Of a stretch of 64,000 bases of DNA, positions 53,449-62,736 are shown piece by piece. Under the pieces are notes generated by a model. It was not told the origin of the DNA and did no database searches. It saw nothing but the letters and a program-made list of their open reading frames with translations. Both the position numbers and the translations under genes were made by a program. Position 1 is the first letter of the stretch. Every line of letters starts with the position of its first letter. Origin of the DNA: Herbaspirillum sp. LeCh32-8 (GTDB taxonomy: Bacteria > Pseudomonadota > Gammaproteobacteria > Burkholderiales > Burkholderiaceae_D); NCBI RefSeq assembly GCF_017814915.1, contig NZ_JAGIPZ010000015.1:1-64000 (forward strand). The letters are read 5' to 3'.

Positions 53449-56400
53449 ATGAACGCAGGCGCTCCCTTCCTGTCCGACGACGGTCCAAAGACCGATCCGG
53501 CGACCGACGCCATCGGCCGCGTGCAGCCACAGTCGCGCGCCCAGGTGTCCGACAACTTGCGCATGCTGGCCGGCGCCATGCATGCCGCGCTGGAGCAACT
53601 GCGCGAGCTGCTCGGTCGCGTGCAGGGAGATGGCGTGCTGCCACCCGGGCTGCGCGCGGAAGCCACCGCCCGGTTGTCGACTCAAGTCAGCGTGCTGGCG
53701 CTGGCCGGCGCGGTCGAGCCCGCGCGCATGCTGGCTGCAGCCTGCGAAGTGCTGGAGACTGATCCTGCCGCCGTGGTCAAGGCGGTCTGGAGCCTGCACG
53801 ACTACCTCGATGCCCTGTTCGACAAAAGTGGCGACAGCGACATCTGCAACCTGCTGCTGTTCACCGCCTGTCGTCGGCTGCAATTGATCGCCGGCATTGC
53901 TCACGCTGCCGATGCGCCAGCCTCAGCTGCGCCGGACGCGCGCGCACGTGCCGCAGGCTTCAGCCGGGCCCTGGACGAGCTGCACGCCGACCACGGGCAT
54001 GACGCCACGTTGGCTGCGTTACAGGCGCTGGAGCGCCTGCTGAGGGATGTCCCCGACCTGGCGTTCGCCCATGTCTTCCTCGGTCGCCTGCTCGACGCCG
54101 GCCAGCCGCTGGATCCGCACGCAATCGCGGTGCTGGATTCGCTGGGCGTGTTGCTGGCCGCCGAGACCGTGGATCCCGCCAGCATGCCGGTGCGTCTTGC
54201 GCTGGCGCGGCGCCGGATCGATTTCCTGCAATCGCTGGCCAGCGAAGAGGAGCGCCTGGACAGCCGCCCCGGCGAACAATCGCAGCAGATGCTCAGGCTG
54301 ATGCTGCTGGCCGACGAGCTGCAGACCTCCTGGGACCGCTGCGTCTGTGCCGGCGCGTCGGGTGGACGCATCGGCGCGGCCTGGCAATGGTGCGAGAGCG
54401 TGTTGCGCGCAGCCGCCCTCAGTCGCCGCATCTGGCCGCGGTTGCGCGCGCCCGGCCTGTCGGGATTCCTCGCGGCGCTGTCCAGGCTTGCCTTCGATCT
54501 GGCGATGTCGCAGCGTGCCCTGGGACGCGATCGTGAACTCAGCAGTTGCCTGATTTTCTTGGACGAGTGCCTGCGCAGGCGTCTGTTCCTGGACGATGAC
54601 TTCACCGAACAGATCGACTGCATCGTCGACCATCTGGCCGTACTCGCCTACGGCGAAGCCGAGCCGGATCCGTTCCCCTGGTTCTCGCGCGAGCTGCGCG
54701 CCGATATGGCGCGACGCATGGAAGGCGTGGTCGAGAGCGCGCTGCAAGGCAAGCTCGCGCAAGTGCAGCGTGCGCTTGAGACCCTGTGGTCGCCAAGCTA
54801 TATCGCCGCGGTGCGCGCCGCGCGCGAAGCGCCGGGAGATGAAGCGGCGCTCGGCGTCAGCCCGGAAGTGTTATTGGCCGACATGCATGCCGAGCTGGCC
54901 CAGATCGAGGATCTGTCGTCTCACCTGCGCTCGTCCCAGATGCGTGAACAGGCCGCTCATCTGCGCAGCCACATCGCCGCGCAATTGCCGGCCACGCTGC
55001 AGCTGAGCGCCGACATTCCGGATGAACGTACCCGTCGCCGCGGCGACGGCCTGCGCGCCGGCATGGTGCGCGACCTGGTGCGTCTGGCCGAGATGCTGGA
55101 GCAGGCGCGCCGCTCGCCGTACAACAAATGGCGCCGGCATCCGGACGCAGACCAGAGCATCGCCGACGGCGCCCATCTGGCCGACGAGATACGGCGCGCG
55201 CTGGACGAGGAGGAAAGTCCGGTTGCCGTCCCCGCCGCAACAGCTGCGCAGGCGGCCCCGGCCGTCGCGCCAGGCCGGCCGGACGATGATGCGCCGGGCA
55301 GCTGGCAGCCGGAGGACGACGATCCGGAGATGTTGCAGATCTTCCTGGGCGAGGCGCGTCAACTGCTGGACGGCCTGCAGACCGAACTGCCTCAGCTGGC
55401 CGGCGGCCAAGCCAGCCTTGAACTGTTGACCGACGTGCGGCGCAGTTTTCACACCTTCAAGGGCAGCGGCCGCATGGTGGGGCTGGAGGCCTTGGCCGAC
55501 GTTGCGCATGCGATCGAGCTGCTGCTCAATACTTGTCTCACCGTCGCGCGCGGCAGTGGCCGTGTGCAGTTGCCCGCCGCCGTCATGGAGTTGCTGTCGC
55601 AGGCGCGCGCGCGTCTGGACGGTTGGGTTGGCGAGCTGGCGGCGCACGGCCGTTCGCGGCGCCAGGCGCCTTCGCTGGTGGCGGCGGCGCTGGCCCTGCG
55701 CAGCAGCGTGGCGGCTGCGGTCACCGAAGACGAGGATGCCCGATCCGCCGACGGCGCTGCTGCCGGTGTAGCGAACGCCGTACCCTCGGCAGTTCCGGCG
55801 GCGATGCCGCCCGCAGCGCCGACGCAGGCGATCTCGGGCAGGGCTCACATCGACAGCCCGGCGCTGCGGGACATCTTCCTGACCGAGGCCCGTAACCTCT
55901 TCAAGCTATTGCGCCAGCACGGCAGCAGCTGGCGCGCCAAGGCCGACAGCGGACTGGTGACCGGCGCGCCGCCGTTGTATTCGCGCGCCGCGCATACCTT
56001 GCGCGGCTGCAGCGCTGCTGCAGGTTTCGAGGGGATGCAGCGCATGGCCGAGGCGCTGGATGAATTGCTGGAGCGCCGCAAGGCGGCGGCCACCGGGCTT
56101 GACGCCGCAGAGTTGGCCGTCGTCGAGCGCGCCGTGGACGCCATGCTCGACATGCTTGACCAGTACGCCGCCGGAGAATTTCCGGCGGCTTGCGCCCAAT
56201 CGCTGCAGGAGCTGGCCAGCTTGATGCCCGGGGCAGCGTCGCCGACACCGCCGCAGGCGGTTGCGCCCCCAGTATCGCCGCCCTCCGCAGCGCCCGAACT
56301 ACAGGACGAGATCGACCATGAACTGCTGCCGGTGTTCCTGGAAGAGGGGCATGACCTGCTGGCGGCCGTTGGCGAGAATCTGCAGCGCTTCCAGCGTGAT

Positions 56401-58542
56401 CCGTCGGATCAGGCGGCGTTGATCGAGTTGCGCCGCGCGCTGCATACCGTCAAGGGCAGCGCGCGCATGACCGGCGCCCTGCGCCTGGGGCATCGCATGC
56501 ATGAACTGGAAAGCGGAATCCAGCGGTTGCTGAGTCGTCGCCAGGACGCCCCCGGCATCGATGCGCTGTTGGCCCTGTTCGACCAGGCACTGTCGCAATT
56601 CGATGCCCTGGAACATCTGGGCGCCGAGCCACGCACCGGCGCGCCGGTGCACGCGCTGTCCGAAGGCGAGCGCAAGCTGGCCTCGCCGCTGGTGCGCATC
56701 AAGGCGGCTGTGCTTGACCGCTTGCTGAACCATGTCGGCGAGGTCTCGATCGCGCGTTCGCAGCTGGAGAACGAGGTGCTGGCGCTGCACCGCAGTTCCC
56801 AGGAGTTGGCCGACAACATCGCCAAGCTGTCGGCGCAATTGCGTGATGTCGAGATCCAGGCCGAGATCCAGATCGCCGCTTCGCACCACGCCAGCAGCGA
56901 CAGCGCGCAGTTCGACCCGTTGGAACTGGACCGCTTTACCCACCTGCAGGAACTCACGCGCATGATGGCCGAGAGCGTCAACGACGCCGCCTCGCTGCAA
57001 AAGCAATTGCTGGACTCGGCCTCCAAGACCCAGGATGGCTTGCAGATGCAGGAACGCCTCACGCGTGAGCTACAGCGCGAGCTGATGTATGCCCGCATGA
57101 TGAAGTTCAGGAGCCTGGAGCAACGCCTGCAACATCTGGCGCGCCAACTCGGCGGCGAGACCGGCAAACCGCTGGAGCTGCAGATCGCCGGGGGCGACAT
57201 GGAGATCGACCGTGTCATCCTGGAACGCCTGGTCGGCCCGCTCGAGCATCTGCTGCGCAATGCCGCCGTGCATGGCATCGAGGACGCCGCAGCGCGCGCC
57301 GCCGCCGACAAGCCGGCGGTCGGCGGCATCAGCGTACAGGCCGCAGTAGAGGGTAACGAGGCCGTGATTCGCGTCAGCGATGACGGCCGCGGCCTGGACT
57401 TCGCCGCCATACGTCGGCGCGGCATAACGCTGGGCCTGTTGCCGGCCGATGCGCAGTGCGACGATGCGGCGGGCCAGGCGCGCTTGGCGGAACTGATCTT
57501 CGAGCCGGGCTTCTCGACCTCGGAACAGCTGTCCGCATTGGCCGGACGCGGCGTCGGCGCTGATGTGGTGCGCTCGGAAGTGGCCGCCCTGGGCGGGCGC
57601 ATCACGGTGCATTCCACGCCGGGCGCAGGTGTGCGCTTCACCATGCACCTGCCGCTGTCGCTGGCGGTCAACCAGGTTTGCCTGCTGCGTCATGGCGGCC
57701 AGAGTTACGCGATTCCGTCCATGCTGATCGACAAGGTGGTGCAACTGCGCGGCGAGCAGATGCGGCAGGCGCTGGCGCAGCGCGCCACCGTCGCCAACGG
57801 TCGCATGGTGACCTTGCATAGCCTGCACAGCCTGCTGGACGAGCCGCATGAAGAGCAGCGCCTGCTGCATCATCCGTCGTTGTTCATCGTGTTCGTCAAG
57901 AGCGGCAACGACTTGCTGGCGATCATGGTCGATCATGTGGTCGGTAACCGCGAAGTGGTGGCCAAGCCGCTGGGCCCGCAGATGGGCAGCCTGGTCGGCG
58001 TGCTGGGCGCCACCGTGCTGGGCAACGGCGAGATCGTGCTGGTGATCAATCCCCTGTTGCTGCTGCATCGTCCCGGCGCGCGCCGCATGGCCATACAGCG
58101 CGAAGCCCAGGTGGTTCTGCCTGCGCAGCCGGCCCAAAAGATCATCATGGTGGTGGACGACTCGCTGACCGTGCGCAAGGTCATGCAGCGCTTGCTGGCG
58201 CGGGAGGGATATGAAGTAGTGACTGCCGCCGACGGTTACGATGCCATTGGCCAGCTGCACGACATCACGCCGGACACGTTCCTGGTCGACATCGAGATGC
58301 CGCGCATGGACGGTTTCACGCTGGTGCGCCATTTGCGCGACAACCCCGCCACCCACGCCAAGCCGATCGTGATGATCACATCGCGCACCGGTGCCAAGCA
58401 CCGCGAGCGGGCGATGGAAGTGGGCGTGAATTATTACCTCGGCAAGCCCTATCAGGACGAGCAGTTGCTGGAACTCATCCGCCACTACACGCTCGGCGCC
58501 GGCGAGCGGCCGGCCGATGACTTCAGTGACGTCCTGTACTGA
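53449..58542 (+). CDS. chpA: Hybrid chemotaxis histidine kinase ChpA (Hpt domains, kinase core, CheW, receiver)
   Basis: A 1697-residue CheA-type kinase of the Pil-Chp system. The first 600 residues are helical with no clear phosphotransfer His that I can name. Three Hpt-like motifs follow: FHTFKGSGRMVG (His668), AHTLRGCSAAAG (His849, atypical Arg and Cys) and LHTVKGSARMTG (His999). The ATPase N-box LLRNAAVHGIED is near 1267, with SDDGRGLDF and GRGVGADVV; the CheW domain spans about 1400-1560; and the C-terminal receiver has VVDDSLTVRKV and phospho-acceptor Asp1614 in FLVDIEMPRMDG. Pseudomonas ChpA is longer and has more transfer domains. No pilK, chpB or chpC adjoins it. Confidence 0.93.
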   Translation: MNAGAPFLSDDGPKTDPATDAIGRVQPQSRAQVSDNLRMLAGAMHAALEQLRELLGRVQGDGVLPPGLRAEATARLSTQVSVLALAGAVEPARMLAAACEVLETDPAAVVKAVWSLHDYLDALFDKSGDSDICNLLLFTACRRLQLIAGIAHAADAPASAAPDARARAAGFSRALDELHADHGHDATLAALQALERLLRDVPDLAFAHVFLGRLLDAGQPLDPHAIAVLDSLGVLLAAETVDPASMPVRLALARRRIDFLQSLASEEERLDSRPGEQSQQMLRLMLLADELQTSWDRCVCAGASGGRIGAAWQWCESVLRAAALSRRIWPRLRAPGLSGFLAALSRLAFDLAMSQRALGRDRELSSCLIFLDECLRRRLFLDDDFTEQIDCIVDHLAVLAYGEAEPDPFPWFSRELRADMARRMEGVVESALQGKLAQVQRALETLWSPSYIAAVRAAREAPGDEAALGVSPEVLLADMHAELAQIEDLSSHLRSSQMREQAAHLRSHIAAQLPATLQLSADIPDERTRRRGDGLRAGMVRDLVRLAEMLEQARRSPYNKWRRHPDADQSIADGAHLADEIRRALDEEESPVAVPAATAAQAAPAVAPGRPDDDAPGSWQPEDDDPEMLQIFLGEARQLLDGLQTELPQLAGGQASLELLTDVRRSFHTFKGSGRMVGLEALADVAHAIELLLNTCLTVARGSGRVQLPAAVMELLSQARARLDGWVGELAAHGRSRRQAPSLVAAALALRSSVAAAVTEDEDARSADGAAAGVANAVPSAVPAAMPPAAPTQAISGRAHIDSPALRDIFLTEARNLFKLLRQHGSSWRAKADSGLVTGAPPLYSRAAHTLRGCSAAAGFEGMQRMAEALDELLERRKAAATGLDAAELAVVERAVDAMLDMLDQYAAGEFPAACAQSLQELASLMPGAASPTPPQAVAPPVSPPSAAPELQDEIDHELLPVFLEEGHDLLAAVGENLQRFQRDPSDQAALIELRRALHTVKGSARMTGALRLGHRMHELESGIQRLLSRRQDAPGIDALLALFDQALSQFDALEHLGAEPRTGAPVHALSEGERKLASPLVRIKAAVLDRLLNHVGEVSIARSQLENEVLALHRSSQELADNIAKLSAQLRDVEIQAEIQIAASHHASSDSAQFDPLELDRFTHLQELTRMMAESVNDAASLQKQLLDSASKTQDGLQMQERLTRELQRELMYARMMKFRSLEQRLQHLARQLGGETGKPLELQIAGGDMEIDRVILERLVGPLEHLLRNAAVHGIEDAAARAAADKPAVGGISVQAAVEGNEAVIRVSDDGRGLDFAAIRRRGITLGLLPADAQCDDAAGQARLAELIFEPGFSTSEQLSALAGRGVGADVVRSEVAALGGRITVHSTPGAGVRFTMHLPLSLAVNQVCLLRHGGQSYAIPSMLIDKVVQLRGEQMRQALAQRATVANGRMVTLHSLHSLLDEPHEEQRLLHHPSLFIVFVKSGNDLLAIMVDHVVGNREVVAKPLGPQMGSLVGVLGATVLGNGEIVLVINPLLLLHRPGARRMAIQREAQVVLPAQPAQKIIMVVDDSLTVRKVMQRLLAREGYEVVTAADGYDAIGQLHDITPDTFLVDIEMPRMDGFTLVRHLRDNPATHAKPIVMITSRTGAKHRERAMEVGVNYYLGKPYQDEQLLELIRHYTLGAGERPADDFSDVLY

Positions 58543-58603
58543 TCTGACGGCTGAGCTGGCGCCTCATGGCGGGGGCGCCGCACCGGGCGTACAATAGCGC
58601 GCT

Positions 58604-59434
58604 TTGGGCGCCCTCCGGCGGTACGCCCGCGACTCCCACCGAGGCCAGAAAATCAACTCCACGCTCGTTTCCATTCTGCTCGCGACCACCCTGGCCGGCG
58701 TAGTCAGCATTACCGCCGCCGCGGTGTTTTCGTTCGCACTGTTGTCGAAGATGGTGGAGCGGCTGGTCAGCCTGTCGGTGGGCATCATGCTGTCGACCTC
58801 GCTGTTGCACGCGCTGCCCGAGGCCTTCGAATCGGGCGCCGAGCCGCACACCCTGTTCGCGGTGCTGCTGGGCGGCCTGTTGGCCTTCTTCCTGCTGGAG
58901 AAGACCGCCATCCTGCGCCACTCGCATCATCACGAGGACGACGGCCACGGCCATCATCACGGGCATGACAAGAAGGAAGCCGGCAAGGCCGGCTGGATGA
59001 TCCTGGTGGGCGACGGCCTGCACAATTTCACCGACGGCATCCTGATCGCCGCCGCCTTCCTGGCCGACCCGCACCTAGGGCTGGTCACCGGCCTGGCCAT
59101 CATCGCGCACGAGATTCCGCAGGAGATCGGCGACTTCATCGTGCTGCTCAACGCCGGCTTCTCGCGCACCCGCGCGTATGCCTACAACCTGATCTGCAGC
59201 CTGATGGCGGTGGCCGGCGGCGCGCTGGGTTATTTCATGCTGGAACGCGGCATGCAGTGGATTCCCTACGTGCTGGTGTTCGCTTCGTCCGGCTTCATTT
59301 ACATCGCCGTCTCGGACCTGATGCCGCAGATGCAGCGTCGCGCCACCTTGCGCGAAACCATCCCTCAGGTCATTCTGATTGCCGCCGGCGTGCTGATCGT
59401 GCTGGGGCTGACGCACCACGCGCACGGACATTGA
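58604..59434 (+). CDS. ZIP-family metal transporter
   Basis: An inner-membrane ZIP transporter with up to 276 residues and about eight spans. The metal-site motifs are GDGLHNFTDGILIA and IIAHEIPQEIGDF, and a cytoplasmic His-rich loop (HSHHHEDDGHGHHHGHD) lies near residues 105-122. It imports divalent metal such as zinc. The start is uncertain: the only upstream canonical codon is TTG at 58604, but a likely -10 (TACAAT, 58590-58595) puts the RNA start at about 58602, leaving no leader. An ATC at 58652, preceded by GAGG, begins INSTLVSILLATT and would be the natural start by family. Confidence 0.85.
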   Translation: MGALRRYARDSHRGQKINSTLVSILLATTLAGVVSITAAAVFSFALLSKMVERLVSLSVGIMLSTSLLHALPEAFESGAEPHTLFAVLLGGLLAFFLLEKTAILRHSHHHEDDGHGHHHGHDKKEAGKAGWMILVGDGLHNFTDGILIAAAFLADPHLGLVTGLAIIAHEIPQEIGDFIVLLNAGFSRTRAYAYNLICSLMAVAGGALGYFMLERGMQWIPYVLVFASSGFIYIAVSDLMPQMQRRATLRETIPQVILIAAGVLIVLGLTHHAHGH

Positions 59435-59707
59435 GGCAGGTCGTCGGCGCCTGCTCGCCGCTATCGTCGGCTGCCATGTTGCCGGATTTGCCACGCATGC
59501 TCACGCGCATGCCGATGCTGCAGACGAAGCCGAGCAGGCCGAGGAACAGCACGAGATCCTGGAACAGGATGCATCCTTTCGGGAGAGGCCGGCGCAGGAG
59601 GCGGCGGACCACTGCACTGTAGGCGCGCGCGTCGTCCCACGCCAATATCAAATCAGGCGGCGCGCCATCTCAAAACGATATGGAGCCGTTGCAATGAGGG
59701 AGGATGC

Positions 59708-60631
59708 ATGATTTCAATCCGGCAGCTCAGGTACTTCGTCGAGATCGTCGAGGCGCGCGGTTACACGCGCGCCGCCGAACGGCTCTACATCGCGCAATCA
59801 GCCCTGAGCCGGCAGGTCAAGGAGCTGGAGGCCGACCTCGACGTGGTGCTGTTGAAGCGCGAGGCCAAGCAGTTTGAACTGACCGATGCCGGCCAGGATT
59901 TCTATGAACGCAGCCGCAAGATCCTGCTCGACCTTGACCGCGCGGTCGCGCAGGCGCGCACCATCGGCAAGGGCGAACTGGGCGCGCTGCGCTTGTTGCA
60001 TTCCAGCTCGGTGCCGCTGACCGCACCGTTGGGACCGACTCTCAATGCTGCGCTCAAGGCGTTTCCCGGCATCTCGCTGGAGATTTCGCAGGCGCCCTCC
60101 GAGTACCAGGCGCGTGAGATCGAGGAGGGCAGCGCCGACCTCGGCCTGGCGCGTCTGCCCATCCTGCGCGCCAATCCCAGCCTGGAAAGCACTTTGCTGT
60201 ACCGCGAGCGGATGGTGGTGGCGGTGCCCAGCGGTCATCGACTTGCGCAGCGCGAGTCGGTGGAGATCGCCGAGTTGCGCGATGAATTCTTCGTCTCGGT
60301 GCCGCATCGCGACCGCGGTGGACTGAGTTACCTGGTGGCCGAGCGCTGTATCGCCCACGGGTTCTATCCACGCGTGGCGCGCGCGACGTCACGCAAGAAC
60401 TCGTTGCTGAGCCTAGTCAATGCCGGCTTCGGCGTGGCGGTGGTGCCGCAGAGCATGGCCAGTATTTCGCTGGCGGCGGGGGTAAGCTTTCCGGCGGTGA
60501 AAGATGCTGACTTCTATTCCGAAGTGGCGCTGCTGCGCCGGCGCGATGCGCCGGCCATGGTGCGGCAGTTCGTGGAGGCTTTTGCCGCAGGATTGCGCGA
60601 GGCGGGCGTGGCCGCGCCGGAACCGGGCTAA
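59708..60631 (+). CDS. LysR-family transcriptional regulator
   Basis: A 307-residue LysR regulator. The winged helix region has MISIRQLRYFVEIVEARGYT, quoted in part, and IAQSALSRQVKELEADL. The effector domain ends with VPQSMASISL and a C-terminal helix. A GGGAGG site precedes the ATG. Neighbours (ZIP transporter upstream, convergent sulfurtransferase) do not point to a clear target. The subgroup is not recognised. Confidence 0.88.
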   Translation: MISIRQLRYFVEIVEARGYTRAAERLYIAQSALSRQVKELEADLDVVLLKREAKQFELTDAGQDFYERSRKILLDLDRAVAQARTIGKGELGALRLLHSSSVPLTAPLGPTLNAALKAFPGISLEISQAPSEYQAREIEEGSADLGLARLPILRANPSLESTLLYRERMVVAVPSGHRLAQRESVEIAELRDEFFVSVPHRDRGGLSYLVAERCIAHGFYPRVARATSRKNSLLSLVNAGFGVAVVPQSMASISLAAGVSFPAVKDADFYSEVALLRRRDAPAMVRQFVEAFAAGLREAGVAAPEPG

Positions 60632-60663
60632 GCCCCCTCCGGTGCGGCGCTTGCAGGAAGGAC

Positions 60664-61521
60664 TCAGGCTCCGGTCGCCACCGGACGCTTGGGATCCGAG
60701 CTCCACTCGCTCCACGATCCGGGGTACAGCGCGGCGCCCGCCAGGCCGGCCACTTCCAGCGCCAGCAGATTGTGGCAGGCGGTCACGCCGGAGCCGCACT
60801 GCATCACCGCCGCCTGCGGATCGCCGATCACCGACAGCCATTCTTCGCGCAGCTGGGCCGCGCCTTTGAAGCTGCCGTCGGCCTGCAGGTTGTCCTTGAA
60901 GAAACGGTTCTTCGCGCCCGGGATGTGGCCGCCCACCGCATCCAGCGTTTCATTCTCGCCGCGGAAGCGATCCGCCGCGCGCGCATCCACCACTTGCAGC
61001 GCCTGCGACTTCAGGTTGTCCACCAGCACTTGGGCGTCGACCGTCTTGACGATCGAGGTCAGGTCCTGGATGTTGCCGTGCGCGGCCGGCGGCGGCACCT
61101 CGTCGGTTAGGCCTTCGCCCAGCGCCTGCCAAGCCGCCATGCCGCCGTCCAGCACCGCGACGTCGCTATGGCCGATCCAGCGCAGCAGCCACCACAGGCG
61201 TGCCGCGAACATGCCGCCGTGAGCGTCGTAGGCCACCACCTGGGTATCGTTGTTTACGCCCAGCGCGCGCATCGCTTCCACAAACTGCTGGCGATCCGGC
61301 AGCGGATGACGGCCATGGAAGCGACCTGCGGCGTCGGTCTTGGGGCCGGACAGGATCTCATCCAGGTGGGCGAAGCGTGCCTGCGGCAGGTGGGCTGCGG
61401 CGTACGCATCGCGGCCGGCGTTCGGGTTGGCCAGGTCGTGGCGGCAATCGACGATCACCAGGTTCAGGTATTGCGCGCGCGACTTCAGGTCGGCGGCGCT
61501 GATCAGGGTGCTGTAGGTCAT
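60664..61521 (-). CDS. sseA: 3-mercaptopyruvate sulfurtransferase
   Basis: A 285-residue two-domain rhodanese. The active loop CGSGVTAC near residues 240-247 matches the CG(S/T)GVTA motif of mercaptopyruvate sulfurtransferases rather than thiosulfate sulfurtransferases (CRKGVT type). It moves sulfur from 3-mercaptopyruvate to thiols or cyanide. The first domain contains VVAYDAHGGMFAARLWW and lacks a catalytic Cys, as usual. It lies 56 nt downstream of the DMT transporter... gene order is transporter end at its upstream side, same strand. Confidence 0.92.
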   Translation of the reverse strand: MTYSTLISAADLKSRAQYLNLVIVDCRHDLANPNAGRDAYAAAHLPQARFAHLDEILSGPKTDAAGRFHGRHPLPDRQQFVEAMRALGVNNDTQVVAYDAHGGMFAARLWWLLRWIGHSDVAVLDGGMAAWQALGEGLTDEVPPPAAHGNIQDLTSIVKTVDAQVLVDNLKSQALQVVDARAADRFRGENETLDAVGGHIPGAKNRFFKDNLQADGSFKGAAQLREEWLSVIGDPQAAVMQCGSGVTACHNLLALEVAGLAGAALYPGSWSEWSSDPKRPVATGA

Positions 61522-61577
61522 TTGGGCTCTCCTAGTTTGTTTGTCTGCTTGTGTGCTTGCATGCGTAGGGACGGAAT

Positions 61578-62495
61578 TCAGACCTCGGTCGCAATCGGGT
61601 CGACCTTGGGCACGTTCTTGGCGGCATTGCGGCTGCTGCGCTGGTTATGGAAAGTGGCCAGGATGCCGCTGACCAGGATGATGGCCATGCCGGTCCAGCC
61701 CATCCATCCCGGCGCGTCGTCCCAGATGAATACGCCGAACAGGCTGGCGAAGACGATGCCCGCATACTGCAGGTTGGCCGTCAGCAGCGTGTTGCCGAGC
61801 CGGTAGGCGCGAGTCATGGCGATTTGCGCCAGCGTTGCGGTCAGGCCGATGGTGATCACCAACAGCGCGCCCACCGGCGTATGCGCGTGCAGCAGCGGAA
61901 TCTTGCCGGTCGCCATGTTGCCGGCCAGTCCGGCCACCAACCCGGTCAGCGAGAAGTAGAACACGACGCGGTACTCCGGTTCCCCCAGCAGGCCCAGCTT
62001 GCGCACTTGCAGGTAGACCAGCGCCGAAAGCACGCCCGAGCACAGCGCGATCACGCCGCCCAGCAACTGGTCTGCATTGAGCGAGGGACGCATCAGGAGG
62101 GCCACGCCGATGAAGCTGAGCAGCACCGTGCCGGCCAGGCCCCATTCGAACTTCTTGCTGCCCTGCCACCAGCCGGCGACGAACAGCATGGCCGCGATCC
62201 AGATCGAGGACATGTAGTTGAGCGTGGTCGCGGTGGCGATGGGCAGCAGACTGAACGAGTAGAACCACATCCACAGCGAGATCACGCCGATGCCGCCGCG
62301 GATCAGGTGGTCACGCGGGAAGGGCGTGCGGAAGGTGCCGCCGCGCGCCAGCACCAGGGCGGTGATCACGGTCACCCCGATCAGGCCGCGGCAGAGCACG
62401 ATCTCGGCCGTGGTGTAGTAGTCGCCGGCCAGCTTGACGCAGACCCCCATGATGGAGAACAGGAAAGAGGCGACGAGCATCCAGAGCGATTGCAT
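61578..62495 (-). CDS. DMT-superfamily (EamA) transporter
   Basis: A 305-residue inner-membrane protein with about ten spans in two EamA repeats. The first repeat starts MQSLWMLVASFLFSIMGVCV and the second includes YFSLTGLVAGLAGNMA. The conserved YRLGNTLLTANLQYAGIVFA region near residue 240, shown in part, is typical. It probably exports a small metabolite or amino acid; the substrate is unknown. It lies upstream of sseA on the same strand. The ATG at MQSLW was chosen because earlier in-frame codons precede the first span by a long polar stretch. Confidence 0.88.
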   Translation of the reverse strand: MQSLWMLVASFLFSIMGVCVKLAGDYYTTAEIVLCRGLIGVTVITALVLARGGTFRTPFPRDHLIRGGIGVISLWMWFYSFSLLPIATATTLNYMSSIWIAAMLFVAGWWQGSKKFEWGLAGTVLLSFIGVALLMRPSLNADQLLGGVIALCSGVLSALVYLQVRKLGLLGEPEYRVVFYFSLTGLVAGLAGNMATGKIPLLHAHTPVGALLVITIGLTATLAQIAMTRAYRLGNTLLTANLQYAGIVFASLFGVFIWDDAPGWMGWTGMAIILVSGILATFHNQRSSRNAAKNVPKVDPIATEV

Positions 62496-62557
62496 GGCGG
62501 CGTGTGGTGGGTGTGGTGGAAGAGGAGGGCATGCGCAGCGGCGCCCGGCCGGTCGCG

Positions 62558-62600
62558 CAAATGAAAATCGGCAGCGCCGGAATGAACCGGTGCTGCCGAT
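62558..62600 (-). terminator. Intrinsic terminator of the Rieske oxygenase gene
   Basis: A 14-bp stem with one G-T wobble (ATCGGCAGCGCCGG with CCGGTGCTGCCGAT, 6-nt loop) is followed on the minus strand by TTTTCATTT. It also separates the oxygenase from the DMT transporter. Confidence 0.85.
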
Positions 62601-62736
62601 GGGGAATTGCGTCTGCGCCTTGCGCGTCTGGAAGGTCGGCAAGAGGGGAGTGGCGGCGGTGACGCATCTGCGTTGCGTCCTGGCCCTGCCGCTCCCCTTC
62701 TTGCATGAAACCTCCCTCGCGCGGCCTGTGGCCGGA

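Noticed and set aside
59370-59651. Minus-strand 93-codon frame with a hydrophobic stretch between the ZIP and LysR genes
   Set aside because: It starts with TTG, lacks a ribosome site and overlaps the ZIP gene end. It could be a remnant, but I cannot support it as a gene.
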